Shown one piece after another: positions 1-8,070 of a stretch of 56,233 nucleotides of DNA. The notes below the pieces were generated by a model. That model searched no databases. It was not told where the DNA came from and worked only from the letters and a program-made list of their open reading frames with translations. The translations under genes and the position numbers were made by a program. Origin of the DNA: Deltaproteobacteria bacterium (GTDB lineage Bacteria > Desulfobacterota > Syntrophia > Syntrophales > Smithellaceae); contig SBEK01000004.1 in assembly GCA_009668925.1 (NCBI GenBank), forward strand, positions 1 to 56,233, in the 5' to 3' direction. Each line of letters opens with the position of its first letter. Position 1 is the first letter of the stretch.

Positions 1-809
1 GCTTCAAAGGAGTAAAATTCATGGCGGGGAAGGATTTCCCCCAGCACCGCCGCCTCGGGAAGTTCGTTCCCCAATACCGCACATTCAATCTCGCGGCAGT
101 CAATGCCGGTTTCAATCATGATGCGCGCGTCGAACTGGAAGGCGTAATCAATGGCCCCCGCCAGCTCCCGGCGCGTTTTTACTTTCCTGATGCCGACGGA
201 AGAACCGGTGCATAAGGGTTTCACAAACAGCGGCAGGTCAAGTTCCTGATGCGCCCGGCGCAGAATCTTCCCGGGTAAATTGCGCCACTCGGATCTGCCC
301 AGAGTCATCCAGGGAACCACCGGGATACCGGCCTGGGCGAGGAGGCGCTTCGCGACGTCTTTATCCATGCCGATGGCGGCGCCCGTCACATCCACACCCA
401 CATAAGGAACCATGGCCAGCTCGAGAAGCCCCTGCAGGGTGCCATCCTCGCCGAATGTGCCGTGCAGAACGGGGAAGACCAGGTCGACGACGACCTCTTG
501 GCCTTTTGCCGTAAGATCATAAAAGTGCAGTTTGTTTTGCTCCTCAAAATGATTGACCAGCCACCGCCCCTTTTTTTTCAGAGACAGGATTTTACCGAAG
601 GCGTGATCCGCAACGATTTCCGGCCGGTCCTGGACGTACCAGCGGCCATCCCGGTCAATGCCGACGGCGATGACGTCGTACTTTTCCTTGTCGAGGGCTG
701 AAACGACCGACGCCGCCGAGCAAAGCGACACATCATGCTCGCCGGACCGGCCGCCGTACAGGACGCCGATTCTTAATTTGGATTTCTTTTTTGACGGGTT
801 TGGCTTCAT
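1..809 (-). CDS. ddl: D-alanine--D-alanine ligase, 3' end outside window
   Basis: ATP-grasp ligase that joins two D-alanines for peptidoglycan precursors in the cytoplasm. The reading frame is open from ATG at 809 to the window edge, so about 269 N-terminal residues are visible and the C-terminus is missing. Visible family marks are the N-terminal VLYGGRSGEHDVS segment, VFPVLHGTFGEDGTLQG, and the ATP-grasp stretch LFVKPLCTGSSVGI. The start is supported by AGGA seven bases upstream (revcomp of 817-820). It is the last visible gene of the mla operon, 43 bases after the barrel-protein gene. Ddl identity is firm; which paralogue it is cannot be told. Confidence 0.93.
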   Translation of the reverse strand, partial: MKPNPSKKKSKLRIGVLYGGRSGEHDVSLCSAASVVSALDKEKYDVIAVGIDRDGRWYVQDRPEIVADHAFGKILSLKKKGRWLVNHFEEQNKLHFYDLTAKGQEVVVDLVFPVLHGTFGEDGTLQGLLELAMVPYVGVDVTGAAIGMDKDVAKRLLAQAGIPVVPWMTLGRSEWRNLPGKILRRAHQELDLPLFVKPLCTGSSVGIRKVKTRRELAGAIDYAFQFDARIMIETGIDCREIECAVLGNELPEAAVLGEILPRHEFYSFE

Positions 810-852
810 GATGCATCCTTTGCTGCGCGTGAGATCAGGGGTAATGAAAAAA

Positions 853-1632
853 TCAATAGGTGTAACTCACGGCCGATCCGACAGAGATTCGGTCCGCAAT
901 CTGTCCTTCCAGGTTCAGGTGAAATCCTTTGGCCAGCGGGATGTCGATGCCGAAAAATCCGCCCGCGAGCGACTTGTTATGCACGGAGACTCTTTCCTCA
1001 CCGAAAAGGATTCCCGGAACAGCGGGGGTCAAAACCGCGGCGGCTTCCGAATAATAGACATAGGGACCGCCGTAGAATTTGATGTTCCGGACCGTTGCCT
1101 GAAAGCCGATGCCGCCGTGGATGTTCCAGAGATTCTTAATGCTCAGTTCGGCTTCGAAGGGCGCGCCGTTATGAACGCCGCACACGGTGTCCGTGTAGTT
1201 GCTGAGATGATAGGTCCCCTGCACAAAGGCTCCGACGCCGAAGATCGCGCCCAGCGGGAGAAAGGCCTTGGCTCCGAGTGTGCCGAAGAATTTCCAGTTT
1301 TCCGCAAAGTCGGTTTTGGTCGTGGACGTGGCCGTATCCGTGGAAATAAACGCACCGGACATTCTGAGGTCCGACAGGCCGACGCGCGCGTAGACCTCCC
1401 AGATGTCGCCCGCGCCGTAGGCCGCCTGGGAATAGATCTGCTGCTGCCTGAGGACGTATGCCGTATCCTGCCGGAACGTGTCTTCGGCATAGCGGTAGGC
1501 GACAGCCGTGTTGAGGCCTCCCGCTTTTCTCGACAGGGTTTGCGGGGGGCCGAACAGGCCGTCCGCCAGCGCCCGGGTGCCCGGGGCAATCAGCAGGAAA
1601 ATTGCCGCGACGATGAAAATAATTTTTTTCGT
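853..1632 (-). CDS. Putative outer-membrane beta-barrel protein, no standard start codon
   Basis: I recognise no named family. The frame encodes a signal peptide (TKKIIFIVAAIFLLIAPG then ALA) followed by about 230 residues rich in alternating aromatic/glycine strands and ending in a terminal aromatic (SYTY), as in outer-membrane barrels. A good Shine-Dalgarno (AGGAGAGGAG, revcomp of 1641-1650) lies just after the mlaA stop, but no ATG, GTG or TTG follows it in this frame: the codons read CTT ACG AAA AAA ATT. I place the start at the ACG at 1632. An ATG at 1362 would give only 169 residues and lose the signal peptide. Its place between mlaA and ddl suggests an envelope role. Confidence 0.6.
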   Translation of the reverse strand, partial: TKKIIFIVAAIFLLIAPGTRALADGLFGPPQTLSRKAGGLNTAVAYRYAEDTFRQDTAYVLRQQQIYSQAAYGAGDIWEVYARVGLSDLRMSGAFISTDTATSTTKTDFAENWKFFGTLGAKAFLPLGAIFGVGAFVQGTYHLSNYTDTVCGVHNGAPFEAELSIKNLWNIHGGIGFQATVRNIKFYGGPYVYYSEAAAVLTPAVPGILFGEERVSVHNKSLAGGFFGIDIPLAKGFHLNLEGQIADRISVGSAVSYTY

Positions 1633-1655
1633 AAGGAGCTCTCCTCTCCTGGTTC

Positions 1656-2585
1656 TTAGCTCTTGGGGGGCGCGTCCGCCGCGGGACTCGCCCCGTCGCC
1701 GTTTTGGAAAAGCAGGGACTTCGCCTTCCGGGCCTTCACGTCTTTCATCCGGTACTGGATATAGGCGTTGCGGATGGCCACATAGGGATCAATGGCGGCC
1801 CCGATCAGCGCTTCATAGTCACCGATTCTGAAGGAGGTGGTGTTGATGACTTCGACGGGCTTGGTGATGAACGAGGCGTACCATATGTTCAAAAAAGAAA
1901 GCGGATATAAAACCTGATTGCCGATAAGATCCACGGAGTCTCTCGGGCTGGACGGTCCGAAAAACGGCCAGACGATGTAGAATCCGTGGCCGACGCCGTA
2001 AACCCCCAGGGTCTGCCCCAGGTCGGTGTCTTGTTTTTCCAGCGCCAATTCCGGGCTCGATGCGGGATCCATCAGCCCGCCGATGCCCCACACGGTGTTG
2101 ATGACGAACCGGCCGGTTTCCGCGGCGGCGCCCTTAAAATCCGTCTGGAGGACGCAGCTGACGAAACGGACGGGGAATCGGAGATTGAAAAAAAAGTTCT
2201 TCACGCTGATTCGCGCGGGCTCCGGGACAACGGCTTTGTAGCCCTGGGCGGCGGGTTTGAGCAGCCAGAAGTACATCTTATCGTTGACCTGGTTCATGGC
2301 CCGGTTGAAGGGTTCTATCGGATCGGCGATGGTGACCTGCTCCTCGGCAAAAGGTTCGTCTTCGTAATCTCGGTTCTCGTCATCGGTGTACTCGTCGGAC
2401 AGGGCGTCATCCGGACCTTTGGACGCCGGAGCCGCCGCCGGGGCTTCTTTCCCGGACGCCGCCGGGTCAGCCGACAGGCTTTTCGTATCGCCGGCCGGCG
2501 CCGGTACGGCGGCGAGGCACGGGCCGGAGACCCATCCCGAAAGCAGGATGATGAATCCGATAACCGATAAGAAGCGAGATCTCAT
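1656..2585 (-). CDS. mlaA: MlaA/VacJ outer-membrane phospholipid transport protein
   Basis: Outer-membrane component of the Mla pathway, which removes mislocalised phospholipids from the outer leaflet and hands them to MlaC. The 309-residue protein has an N-terminal signal sequence, a low-complexity Ala/Pro/acidic linker (about residues 30-85), then the MlaA core beginning with the hallmark DPIEPFNR, with VWGIGGLMDPAS and GVYGVGHGFYIVWPFFGPS following. It is longer than E. coli MlaA (about 250) because of the linker. A cysteine sits near the signal cleavage region (SGPCLAA) but the context is not a canonical lipobox, so lipidation is uncertain. It follows mlaC after 133 bases. Confidence 0.93.
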   Translation of the reverse strand: MRSRFLSVIGFIILLSGWVSGPCLAAVPAPAGDTKSLSADPAASGKEAPAAAPASKGPDDALSDEYTDDENRDYEDEPFAEEQVTIADPIEPFNRAMNQVNDKMYFWLLKPAAQGYKAVVPEPARISVKNFFFNLRFPVRFVSCVLQTDFKGAAAETGRFVINTVWGIGGLMDPASSPELALEKQDTDLGQTLGVYGVGHGFYIVWPFFGPSSPRDSVDLIGNQVLYPLSFLNIWYASFITKPVEVINTTSFRIGDYEALIGAAIDPYVAIRNAYIQYRMKDVKARKAKSLLFQNGDGASPAADAPPKS

Positions 2586-2718
2586 GAAGGAACATCCATT
2601 TTTCCCGGACTCTTTTCTGGAAGCGTCCGTTGCCGGTTTGCCGGCGCCGGGCCACGCGCCCCGCGCCGTTTACGGAACATATCCTGCCCCGGCGACCCTG
2701 CGCGGCCGCCGCTTTCTT

Positions 2719-3312
2719 TTACTGTTTTTTAACCTTTTCGCGCAGCGTCTGCAGCAGTTGCTCCGGTGTGCTGTCGGCAAGGATTTCATTGAACTGGTTG
2801 CGATAGTTCTGAACCAGGCTGACGTTTTCCACGACCACGTCATAGACCTTCCATTTGCCGTTCTTCAGGATCATCCGGTAGTAAATCGGCACTTCCTTGG
2901 ATGCGGTGACAATCTTGGACTGCACTTCCGCCTTGTCGTCCCCAATCATGGTTTCCTTGTAAAAGACGACCTTTTCGTTGGAGTATTCGAGAATCCTGTC
3001 CAGGTAGGTTTTTTCCATGACGTGTTCAAACAGATCGACGAATTCTTTGCGCTGCGGCGGCGTGAATTTGTTCCAGTTGCGCGTCAGCGTGCGCCGGGAG
3101 AATTCCATTTCGTCAAACATTTCCTTGTAAATGACGCGAAGCTTTTCCGTTTTGGCCTCCTTGGCGGACGGACCCTTGAGTTTCGGATCTTTCAAAACGT
3201 CGAGCACCCGGTTGACCGTGGATTCCACGGCCACTGTGGGCGCTCCGGCGAATGCCGGCAGGGATAAGAGGATGACCATCAGCAGACTAAACACCAGGGC
3301 ACGCGTTTTCAT
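2719..3312 (-). CDS. mlaC: MlaC periplasmic phospholipid-binding protein
   Basis: Periplasmic shuttle that carries a phospholipid between outer-membrane MlaA and the inner-membrane MlaFEDB complex. The 197 residues begin with a classical signal peptide (MKTRALVFSLLMVILLSLPAFAGA) and continue with a Ttg2D/MlaC fold: FDEMEFSRRTL, FVDLFEHVMEKTYLDRI, and the strand pair IYYRMILKNGKWKVYDVVVENVSLVQNYR, which is highly typical. Its ATG overlaps the mlaD stop in an ATGA arrangement (3309-3312), indicating translational coupling. Confidence 0.95.
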   Translation of the reverse strand: MKTRALVFSLLMVILLSLPAFAGAPTVAVESTVNRVLDVLKDPKLKGPSAKEAKTEKLRVIYKEMFDEMEFSRRTLTRNWNKFTPPQRKEFVDLFEHVMEKTYLDRILEYSNEKVVFYKETMIGDDKAEVQSKIVTASKEVPIYYRMILKNGKWKVYDVVVENVSLVQNYRNQFNEILADSTPEQLLQTLREKVKKQ

Positions 3313-3791
3313 TTTTTGCCTCCTGTATCTTGTTTCTGTTCCTTTTTCACTTCGCCGAAGGCGTATTTGCTGATCAGCGATTCGATATCCACGGCCGCCT
3401 GCGTATCCGTGATGACGCCGTTGGGTTTCAGAAGGTCGCCTCCTCCACCCGGGTCGATGCTGAGATACTTGTCGCCGATGAGACCTTCTGTTTTAATCGA
3501 GGCGATGGCGTCGTCATAGATTTTGATGTCCTTCTTGATTCTGACTTCCACGACGGCCTTTTGATTTTCCTGGTCCATGGTAATCTGCTCCACGCGGCCG
3601 ACATTGATCCCCAGAATGTTCACCGGATTGCCCGTTTTCAGGCCCGTAACCGTTGTGAACTTGGCGACAAGCGGGTACGTGTCGTCGCCGAAGAGGTTCA
3701 GTTTTCCGAGTTTGACCGTCATGTAGCCCACGCAGATCAGTCCGATCACGACGAAGATGCCGACGATGGTCTCCATAGAATATTTCTTCAT
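3309..3791 (-). CDS. mlaD: MlaD MCE-domain substrate-binding protein
   Basis: Inner-membrane-anchored MCE protein that forms the hexameric lipid-binding ring on the MlaFE transporter. The 160-residue product has one N-terminal transmembrane helix (about residues 8-27, ETIVGIFVVIGLICVGYMTV) and one MCE domain (about 35-130, including FTTVTGLKTGNPVNILG and GLIGDKYLSIDPGG), then a short charged tail. The start is the ATG at 3791, in ATGA overlap with the mlaF stop; the longer open frame upstream is only the shadow of mlaF. Confidence 0.95.
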   Translation of the reverse strand: MKKYSMETIVGIFVVIGLICVGYMTVKLGKLNLFGDDTYPLVAKFTTVTGLKTGNPVNILGINVGRVEQITMDQENQKAVVEVRIKKDIKIYDDAIASIKTEGLIGDKYLSIDPGGGGDLLKPNGVITDTQAAVDIESLISKYAFGEVKKEQKQDTGGKK

Positions 3792-5038
3792 GCATTCACT
3801 CCCTCGGCGGAGCACTGGATCCGCCCGATTTCTTTTTGCTTGGCCCTGGCCTGCGCGACCACCCCGTCGATATCGCTCTCCGCGACGCCTTCGGAAACTC
3901 CGGCGGTGATCGACACGATGACGGAATTGCTGTCCGCCCACTTGCACGATTGGGCCTGGATCAGCGGGATCGTCTGGTCATTCAAATCCTGGATAAAATT
4001 CTTCATGATGCCTTCCGTCTCGGCAAGGGTGGAGTAGGGAAGCATCGTGATGATCTCGCTCGTATTGCGGCGGGTGGAAATACCGCCGATGGTGCCGAAG
4101 TGTTTATCGATGTACAAGCCCATGTTCCGGACCGCTTCCTGCGCCGCTTCATGCCCGACAGCGCTGATGAGCCCGTTCAGTTCCTCCAGGCGGAAGTTAA
4201 CCAGGCAGTAAGGTTCGCCGGCGATCCGCCGCTTCAACTGCAGGTGATTGAGAACCTTGAACTGCCGCTGCGAATACAGTCCGGTCAATTCCTTCTGCAG
4301 CGCTTCCAGGGAACCGATGACCTCATTCATGAACGGATGGTCAAAATTTTCCAGTTCCTCCGGCGTTCCCTGGAAGACGATCTGCCGGTCGTAGAGGGCC
4401 AGGATCCGGTTGGAGATGAAATAGACGTCCGGGATCTCATGGCTCACCAGGACGGCGGTGAAATTGAACTTGCGCTGGTACTGGGCGATCATGCTCAAAA
4501 TCGCGTTTTTGCGGACGGGGTCCTGGCCCGTGGTCGGCTCATCAAAGAGAACGATTTTGGGATCGGTAATGAGCGCGCGGGCCAAAGCGGCTCTTTTCTG
4601 CATTCCCCCGGAGAGTTCGGACGGGTATTTATCCGTCGCTTCGGTGAGCTCCGTCTGTTTGATGCGGGACATGACCCGCCGGTGAATCTCCGCCTTTTTT
4701 AAACGGGTGGTTTCGCGAAGCGGCAGAGCGATATTGTCATAGACGGTTAAGGAATCGAACAGGGCATTGCCCTGAAACATATAGCTGATCTGATGAAAAG
4801 ATTCGGACATATCCGCGCGATTGCCGCCGGTAATCGGCTGGCCGCGGAAGAGGATGACCCCTTCGTCGGGCTCGATCAGACCGATGATATGCTTGAGAAG
4901 AACGCTTTTGCCGGAACCGGAAAGTCCGATAATGGTCGTGACCTGCCCCTCGTAGATCTGCAGATTGACCCGATCCAGCACGGTTTTATCGCCGAAGCGT
5001 TTGGTCACATTTTGAAATTCAATAAGCGGCGTGTCCAT
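3788..5038 (-). CDS. mlaF: MlaF ABC ATPase with C-terminal degenerate GGDEF-like domain
   Basis: ATPase of the Mla transporter. Residues 1-250 are a complete ABC domain: Walker A GLSGSGKS (38-45), signature LSGGM (142-146), Walker B IVLFDEP with E167, and H200 switch. E. coli MlaF stops near residue 270, but this protein runs to 416. Residues about 272-408 have the linear order of a GGDEF domain: FRLEELNGLISAVGHEAAQEA resembles the metal-binding/substrate segment, RRNTSEIITMLP takes the place of the GGDEF loop (RNTSE at 324-328), and VIVSITAGVSEG resembles the SIGVA strand. The catalytic loop is lost, so any diguanylate cyclase activity is unlikely; a regulatory role is inference. Neighbours overlap it on the mlaD side. 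Confidence 0.93.
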   Translation of the reverse strand: MDTPLIEFQNVTKRFGDKTVLDRVNLQIYEGQVTTIIGLSGSGKSVLLKHIIGLIEPDEGVILFRGQPITGGNRADMSESFHQISYMFQGNALFDSLTVYDNIALPLRETTRLKKAEIHRRVMSRIKQTELTEATDKYPSELSGGMQKRAALARALITDPKIVLFDEPTTGQDPVRKNAILSMIAQYQRKFNFTAVLVSHEIPDVYFISNRILALYDRQIVFQGTPEELENFDHPFMNEVIGSLEALQKELTGLYSQRQFKVLNHLQLKRRIAGEPYCLVNFRLEELNGLISAVGHEAAQEAVRNMGLYIDKHFGTIGGISTRRNTSEIITMLPYSTLAETEGIMKNFIQDLNDQTIPLIQAQSCKWADSNSVIVSITAGVSEGVAESDIDGVVAQARAKQKEIGRIQCSAEGVNA

Positions 5039-5047
5039 GGAGCCTCT

Positions 5048-5899
5048 CTACAACAAAAGGGACGTCACGACATAGTCCGAAATTAAGATCAGTACGCACG
5101 ACACGACGACGGCGGATGTGGTGGCGAGGCCTACCGCCTGAGCGCCGTGGCTGTCTTTGCGCATGTGGGCGAAATAGCCCTGGTAACAACAAACCGTGGC
5201 GACGATGACGGCGAAAACGATCGACTTCGTAAAGCCGTTCGTAATATCGGACATGGCTACATACTTCAGGACGCTGTTCCAGTAGACGCTGCCGTTCAAA
5301 CCCAGGAGCACGACCCCGGAAACGTAGCCGCCGAAAATCCCGATCAAATCGGATACGGCGGTCAAAAGCGGAAAGCTGATAATCGCCGCCGTAATTTTGG
5401 GGCTCACGACGTACCGGAGCGGATTGATGTGCATCGTATGCAGAGCGTCGATCTGTTCGCTGATTCGCTGAATGCCGATTTCCGCGGCGATGGCCGAACC
5501 GGCCCGGGCCGTGATCATAATTGCCGTCAGCACCGGACCCAGTTCCATGATCAGCGAGAGAGCGACCAGGGATCCGACGGCGCCCTGCGCTCCGAATTTA
5601 GACAGGGCATGGTAAGCCTGTAGCCCGAGAACCATCCCGGTGAACAGGCTGACCAGCATGATGATGGTGATCGATCGTGCGCCGATGAAGTAAATCTGTT
5701 CGATCGTCTTGGAAAATTGTTTGCGCCGGAAGGTCTGCAGAAGAGCCAGATAAAGAAAAACAGCCGCCGCCCCGAGATTATTCACCCAGTCGATGACTTT
5801 TCGTCCGATGTAGGCAAACGGCCGGAGTGTGGCTGAGCCCTCGCCGGCGGCCGGCTCGCCTTTTTGTCGGGTCCGACTCTTGGCGATGGATTCCATCAT
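5048..5899 (-). CDS. mlaE: MlaE ABC transporter permease
   Basis: Inner-membrane permease of the Mla phospholipid transporter. About 283 residues with a hydrophilic N-terminal tail and five or six membrane segments; the conserved MlaE core is evident in MELGPVLTAIMITARAGSAIAAEIG and the EQIDALHTMHINPLRYVVSPK loop. I prefer ATG 5899 because AAGGAA lies five bases upstream; ATG 5923 would add eight residues (MTAKKGNV) but has no evident ribosome-binding site. It is the first gene of the operon, with a sigma70-type promoter at 5945-5973. Confidence 0.94.
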   Translation of the reverse strand: MMESIAKSRTRQKGEPAAGEGSATLRPFAYIGRKVIDWVNNLGAAAVFLYLALLQTFRRKQFSKTIEQIYFIGARSITIIMLVSLFTGMVLGLQAYHALSKFGAQGAVGSLVALSLIMELGPVLTAIMITARAGSAIAAEIGIQRISEQIDALHTMHINPLRYVVSPKITAAIISFPLLTAVSDLIGIFGGYVSGVVLLGLNGSVYWNSVLKYVAMSDITNGFTKSIVFAVIVATVCCYQGYFAHMRKDSHGAQAVGLATTSAVVVSCVLILISDYVVTSLLL

Positions 5900-5944
5900 C
5901 ACGTTTCCTTTTTTTGCTGTCATTGCAGTTTAAAACGAGTGCGG

Positions 5945-5973
5945 ATACTAACATCGGCAACGTTATTTGACAA
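5945..5973 (-). promoter_or_regulatory. Predicted sigma70 promoter of the mla operon
   Basis: On the minus strand TTGTCA (5968-5973) is followed after 17 bases by TAGTAT (5945-5950). Transcription would begin near 5938, leaving an untranslated leader of about 40 bases before the preferred mlaE start at 5899. Confidence 0.55.
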
Positions 5974-6043
5974 GAAATTCCTTATCCTGGGATACATGTA
6001 GGACACTCAGTCCCTGCGGCCGGTGCCCCCTTCGGGCGGGACA

Positions 6044-6072
6044 TTGACAGGGAAAGCGTTTATCGCTATATT
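6044..6072 (+). promoter_or_regulatory. Predicted sigma70 promoter for the HExxH protein and fmdB-like gene
   Basis: TTGACA (6044-6049), 17-base spacer, TATATT (6067-6072). A strong match, divergent from the mla promoter, about 30 bases ahead of the ATG at 6105. Confidence 0.7.
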
Positions 6073-6104
6073 ACCCGCGCTTTAAAAATGGTTCGGGTGC
6101 TTTT

Positions 6105-6641
6105 ATGATGCGTTATTTTAGTCAAACCCAGATACCGGTCGCCGCCAGAGCATTTAACGATGCTGAGAAACTGGTTTCGCGTCATTTTCATTTAAGCGAG
6201 ACGGATCTGCGTAAGAATAAATATGATGTGAAAACACTTGCTTTTTTAGAGCAGCATGAAGTAAAAGGCGACGCCTTTGCGCAGCTTTGCAAATATTCCT
6301 ACGAAAAGCCTTCGGGCTTAAGCCCGGACGGGAAAGAGGGGTTTGACTTTTACCGGGTATGTCTTCAGGACAACATTATTCTGGACGCGGTGGACCGGGC
6401 TAATTCTTTCATAAAATTCAGCCCTTTGATGCTTTACATTGCCGTTCACGAGTTAATTCACGTGCTGCGGTTCGGAAGAGACGGCGTTGATTTCAACGCC
6501 CCGGAGGAAGAAAAAGAAGCTGAAGAGAAGATCGTCCACGCCCTGACGAGGAGGGCCTTGCAGTCGGTCCGGCAAAATGATCTGGAAATCGTGCTGGACT
6601 GCTTTTCGAATGAATTTAAAATCAGTCATTTATATAATTAA
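6105..6641 (+). CDS. Conserved-looking small protein with HExxH motif (putative metalloprotease-like)
   Basis: Function not recognised. The 178-residue soluble protein has no signal peptide or membrane segment. A hydrophobic helix ends in VHELIHVL, giving the zinc-protease pattern HExxH (H115, E116, H119), followed about 20-25 residues later by a glutamate-rich helix ([12 protein letters not shown]) that could supply a third ligand as in gluzincins. The fold around it is too small for a classic peptidase, so it could be a minimal metalloprotease or a metal-binding relic. The start is ATGATG at 6105/6108 with a weak ribosome-binding site. The FmdB-like gene follows after 17 bases and is probably co-transcribed. 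Confidence 0.75.
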   Translation: MMRYFSQTQIPVAARAFNDAEKLVSRHFHLSETDLRKNKYDVKTLAFLEQHEVKGDAFAQLCKYSYEKPSGLSPDGKEGFDFYRVCLQDNIILDAVDRANSFIKFSPLMLYIAVHELIHVLRFGRDGVDFNAPEEEKEAEEKIVHALTRRALQSVRQNDLEIVLDCFSNEFKISHLYN

Positions 6642-6658
6642 TGGGAGGAGGTTGTACC

Positions 6659-6943
6659 ATGCCTATCTATGAATACCGGTGCAAGAAATGCGGCAAACAA
6701 TTTGAAGCATTTCAAGGAATTACCGAACCGGATTTGAAAACATGCAAATTTTGCAAGGGGAAAGTTCAAAAGATGATGTCACTGTCGTCTTTCAGCCTGA
6801 AAGGTTCCGGCTGGTATGCAACGGATTACGCCGGGAAGAAGCCCCAGCCAGCCAAGACCGAAAAGACGGAGACGGCGGCCAGCGAAAGTTCTTCGGCACC
6901 ATCCGACACGCCGGCAACAACCGGCGCAGGTAAAGAAGACTAG
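6659..6943 (+). CDS. FmdB-family zinc-ribbon protein
   Basis: Small protein of the FmdB/CxxC_CxxC_SSSS family. The N-terminus [16 protein letters not shown] and the second CKFCKG pair form a four-cysteine zinc ribbon (about residues 8-33), followed by the family's [17 protein letters not shown] segment and a disordered Lys/Ser/Thr/Ala-rich tail. Start chosen at 6659, where GGGAGGAGG lies seven bases upstream; an in-frame ATG at 6641 would add MGGGCT by reading through that site. Family members have been called regulatory proteins, but the molecular role is not settled. Confidence 0.92.
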   Translation: MPIYEYRCKKCGKQFEAFQGITEPDLKTCKFCKGKVQKMMSLSSFSLKGSGWYATDYAGKKPQPAKTEKTETAASESSSAPSDTPATTGAGKED

Positions 6944-6963
6944 AAATTTCAGGGATTCAGAAG

Positions 6964-6992
6964 AAAAGGCGGCAAAAGATGCCGCCTTTTTT
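6964..6992. terminator. Bidirectional rho-independent terminator
   Basis: An 11-bp stem (AAAAGGCGGCA, 6964-6974, with TGCCGCCTTTT, 6980-6990) around a 5-base loop, ending in T6 on the plus strand and flanked by A-rich sequence that gives T's on the minus strand. It sits between the converging fmdB-like and galT-like genes and can serve both. Confidence 0.88.
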
Positions 6993-7032
6993 GTGTCCAA
7001 AACCGGCCGGGCCCCGGGCAGCAAGCCGGCAT

Positions 7033-8070
7033 TTACGGCGCCGTGAAATACGCCTGCAATTCCCTGCACAGTTGTTCCGGAACGACCGGGCAGATAATTT
7101 CATTGTGCAGCTTTTCGAAATAATTGAGGTCGCTGGTGCCCAGCGGGTTGATTTCAAACCGGGGGATGATTTTGCCCTGCACCCAGAAATTTTTCTCCGG
7201 GGTCAGCGTGGCATAAAGCGACAGGTTGAAACTCATATAGTTGTTGACGTAGAGATAAAGAAAGACCCGGGCCAGGCCCAGGAGCAGCTCCTCAAAGTTG
7301 GCCTGCGTCAGATCAAAAAATGATGTCTTTTCTTTGAAGTAAAAATCGATTTCCCCCGCCATGCCTTTGGGTGAGAAGGCAGTAAGCCACGAAATGGCGC
7401 CGGTCGTGGCGATGAATCGCTCCCCCGCTTCCTGCTCCAGGATCAGCAGATTCCTCCATAAATTGCCGCCTGCGGCCTCCGCGTAGTTTTCTGCGCTCGC
7501 CAGAAGCCGTCTCATAAAATTCGTCGGATGCTTGCCAAGCGTCGTCTGCAGATGGGGATGAATCAGACCGCCTCCCGCGGGCGGCATGTAATTCCAGTTG
7601 ATGGAGCCGTAGGAATATCCTTTCTGCAATTCGGACATCCGGTAAAAATAATCGCGGCAGACGGCAAAACCGTCGTGCATCGTTTCCGCCGTCAGCTGGT
7701 CCAGCGGCGTAAAGTGGCGCGATGAAAGAATCGCAACCGTATTGGTGGCGTCGTAGGGGAATGCATTGGGAAACAGGCAGGCGCCGCCGTGTCGGAATTT
7801 TCCCTCGCTGATGATGTCCGGCGTAAACTTCGGCGTCATTTTGTCAAAAAGCTCCGGGCAGAACGGGCAGATCGATTCCGGAGATTTCTCGATATAAGCG
7901 GCCGTGTCGGGTTTTTGCGTGGGGCGAACGCGGTAGGGAAGGATGCGGCTCGCAACGCCGGTGGTTTCGTCGTAGCGCTCTTCGATGGGAATGTCTTTCG
8001 GTTCAAACCCCACAAACGGACTGAGGTAACGGCCGGTCGTCAGCTCTTTGTGAAACCCGATATCTCTCAT
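7033..8070 (-). CDS. Galactose-1-phosphate uridylyltransferase-like protein
   Basis: HIT-superfamily nucleotidyltransferase of the GalT type, 345 residues. Visible marks are a CPFCPE zinc-type pair, the segment ACLFPNAFPYD, and the active-site motif GGLIHPHLQ, where the second histidine would be the nucleotidylated residue. GalT exchanges UMP between UDP-glucose and galactose-1-phosphate; the real substrate of this divergent member could be another sugar phosphate, and no other galactose gene is nearby. The start is the ATG at 8070, in ATGA overlap with the upstream DHH gene; the open frame further upstream is out of context. Confidence 0.85.
   Translation of the reverse strand: MRDIGFHKELTTGRYLSPFVGFEPKDIPIEERYDETTGVASRILPYRVRPTQKPDTAAYIEKSPESICPFCPELFDKMTPKFTPDIISEGKFRHGGACLFPNAFPYDATNTVAILSSRHFTPLDQLTAETMHDGFAVCRDYFYRMSELQKGYSYGSINWNYMPPAGGGLIHPHLQTTLGKHPTNFMRRLLASAENYAEAAGGNLWRNLLILEQEAGERFIATTGAISWLTAFSPKGMAGEIDFYFKEKTSFFDLTQANFEELLLGLARVFLYLYVNNYMSFNLSLYATLTPEKNFWVQGKIIPRFEINPLGTSDLNYFEKLHNEIICPVVPEQLCRELQAYFTAP

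Noticed and set aside
658..1659. Plus-strand open frame over ddl and the barrel gene
   Set aside because: No domain marks; the minus-strand frames show clear homology or a signal peptide.
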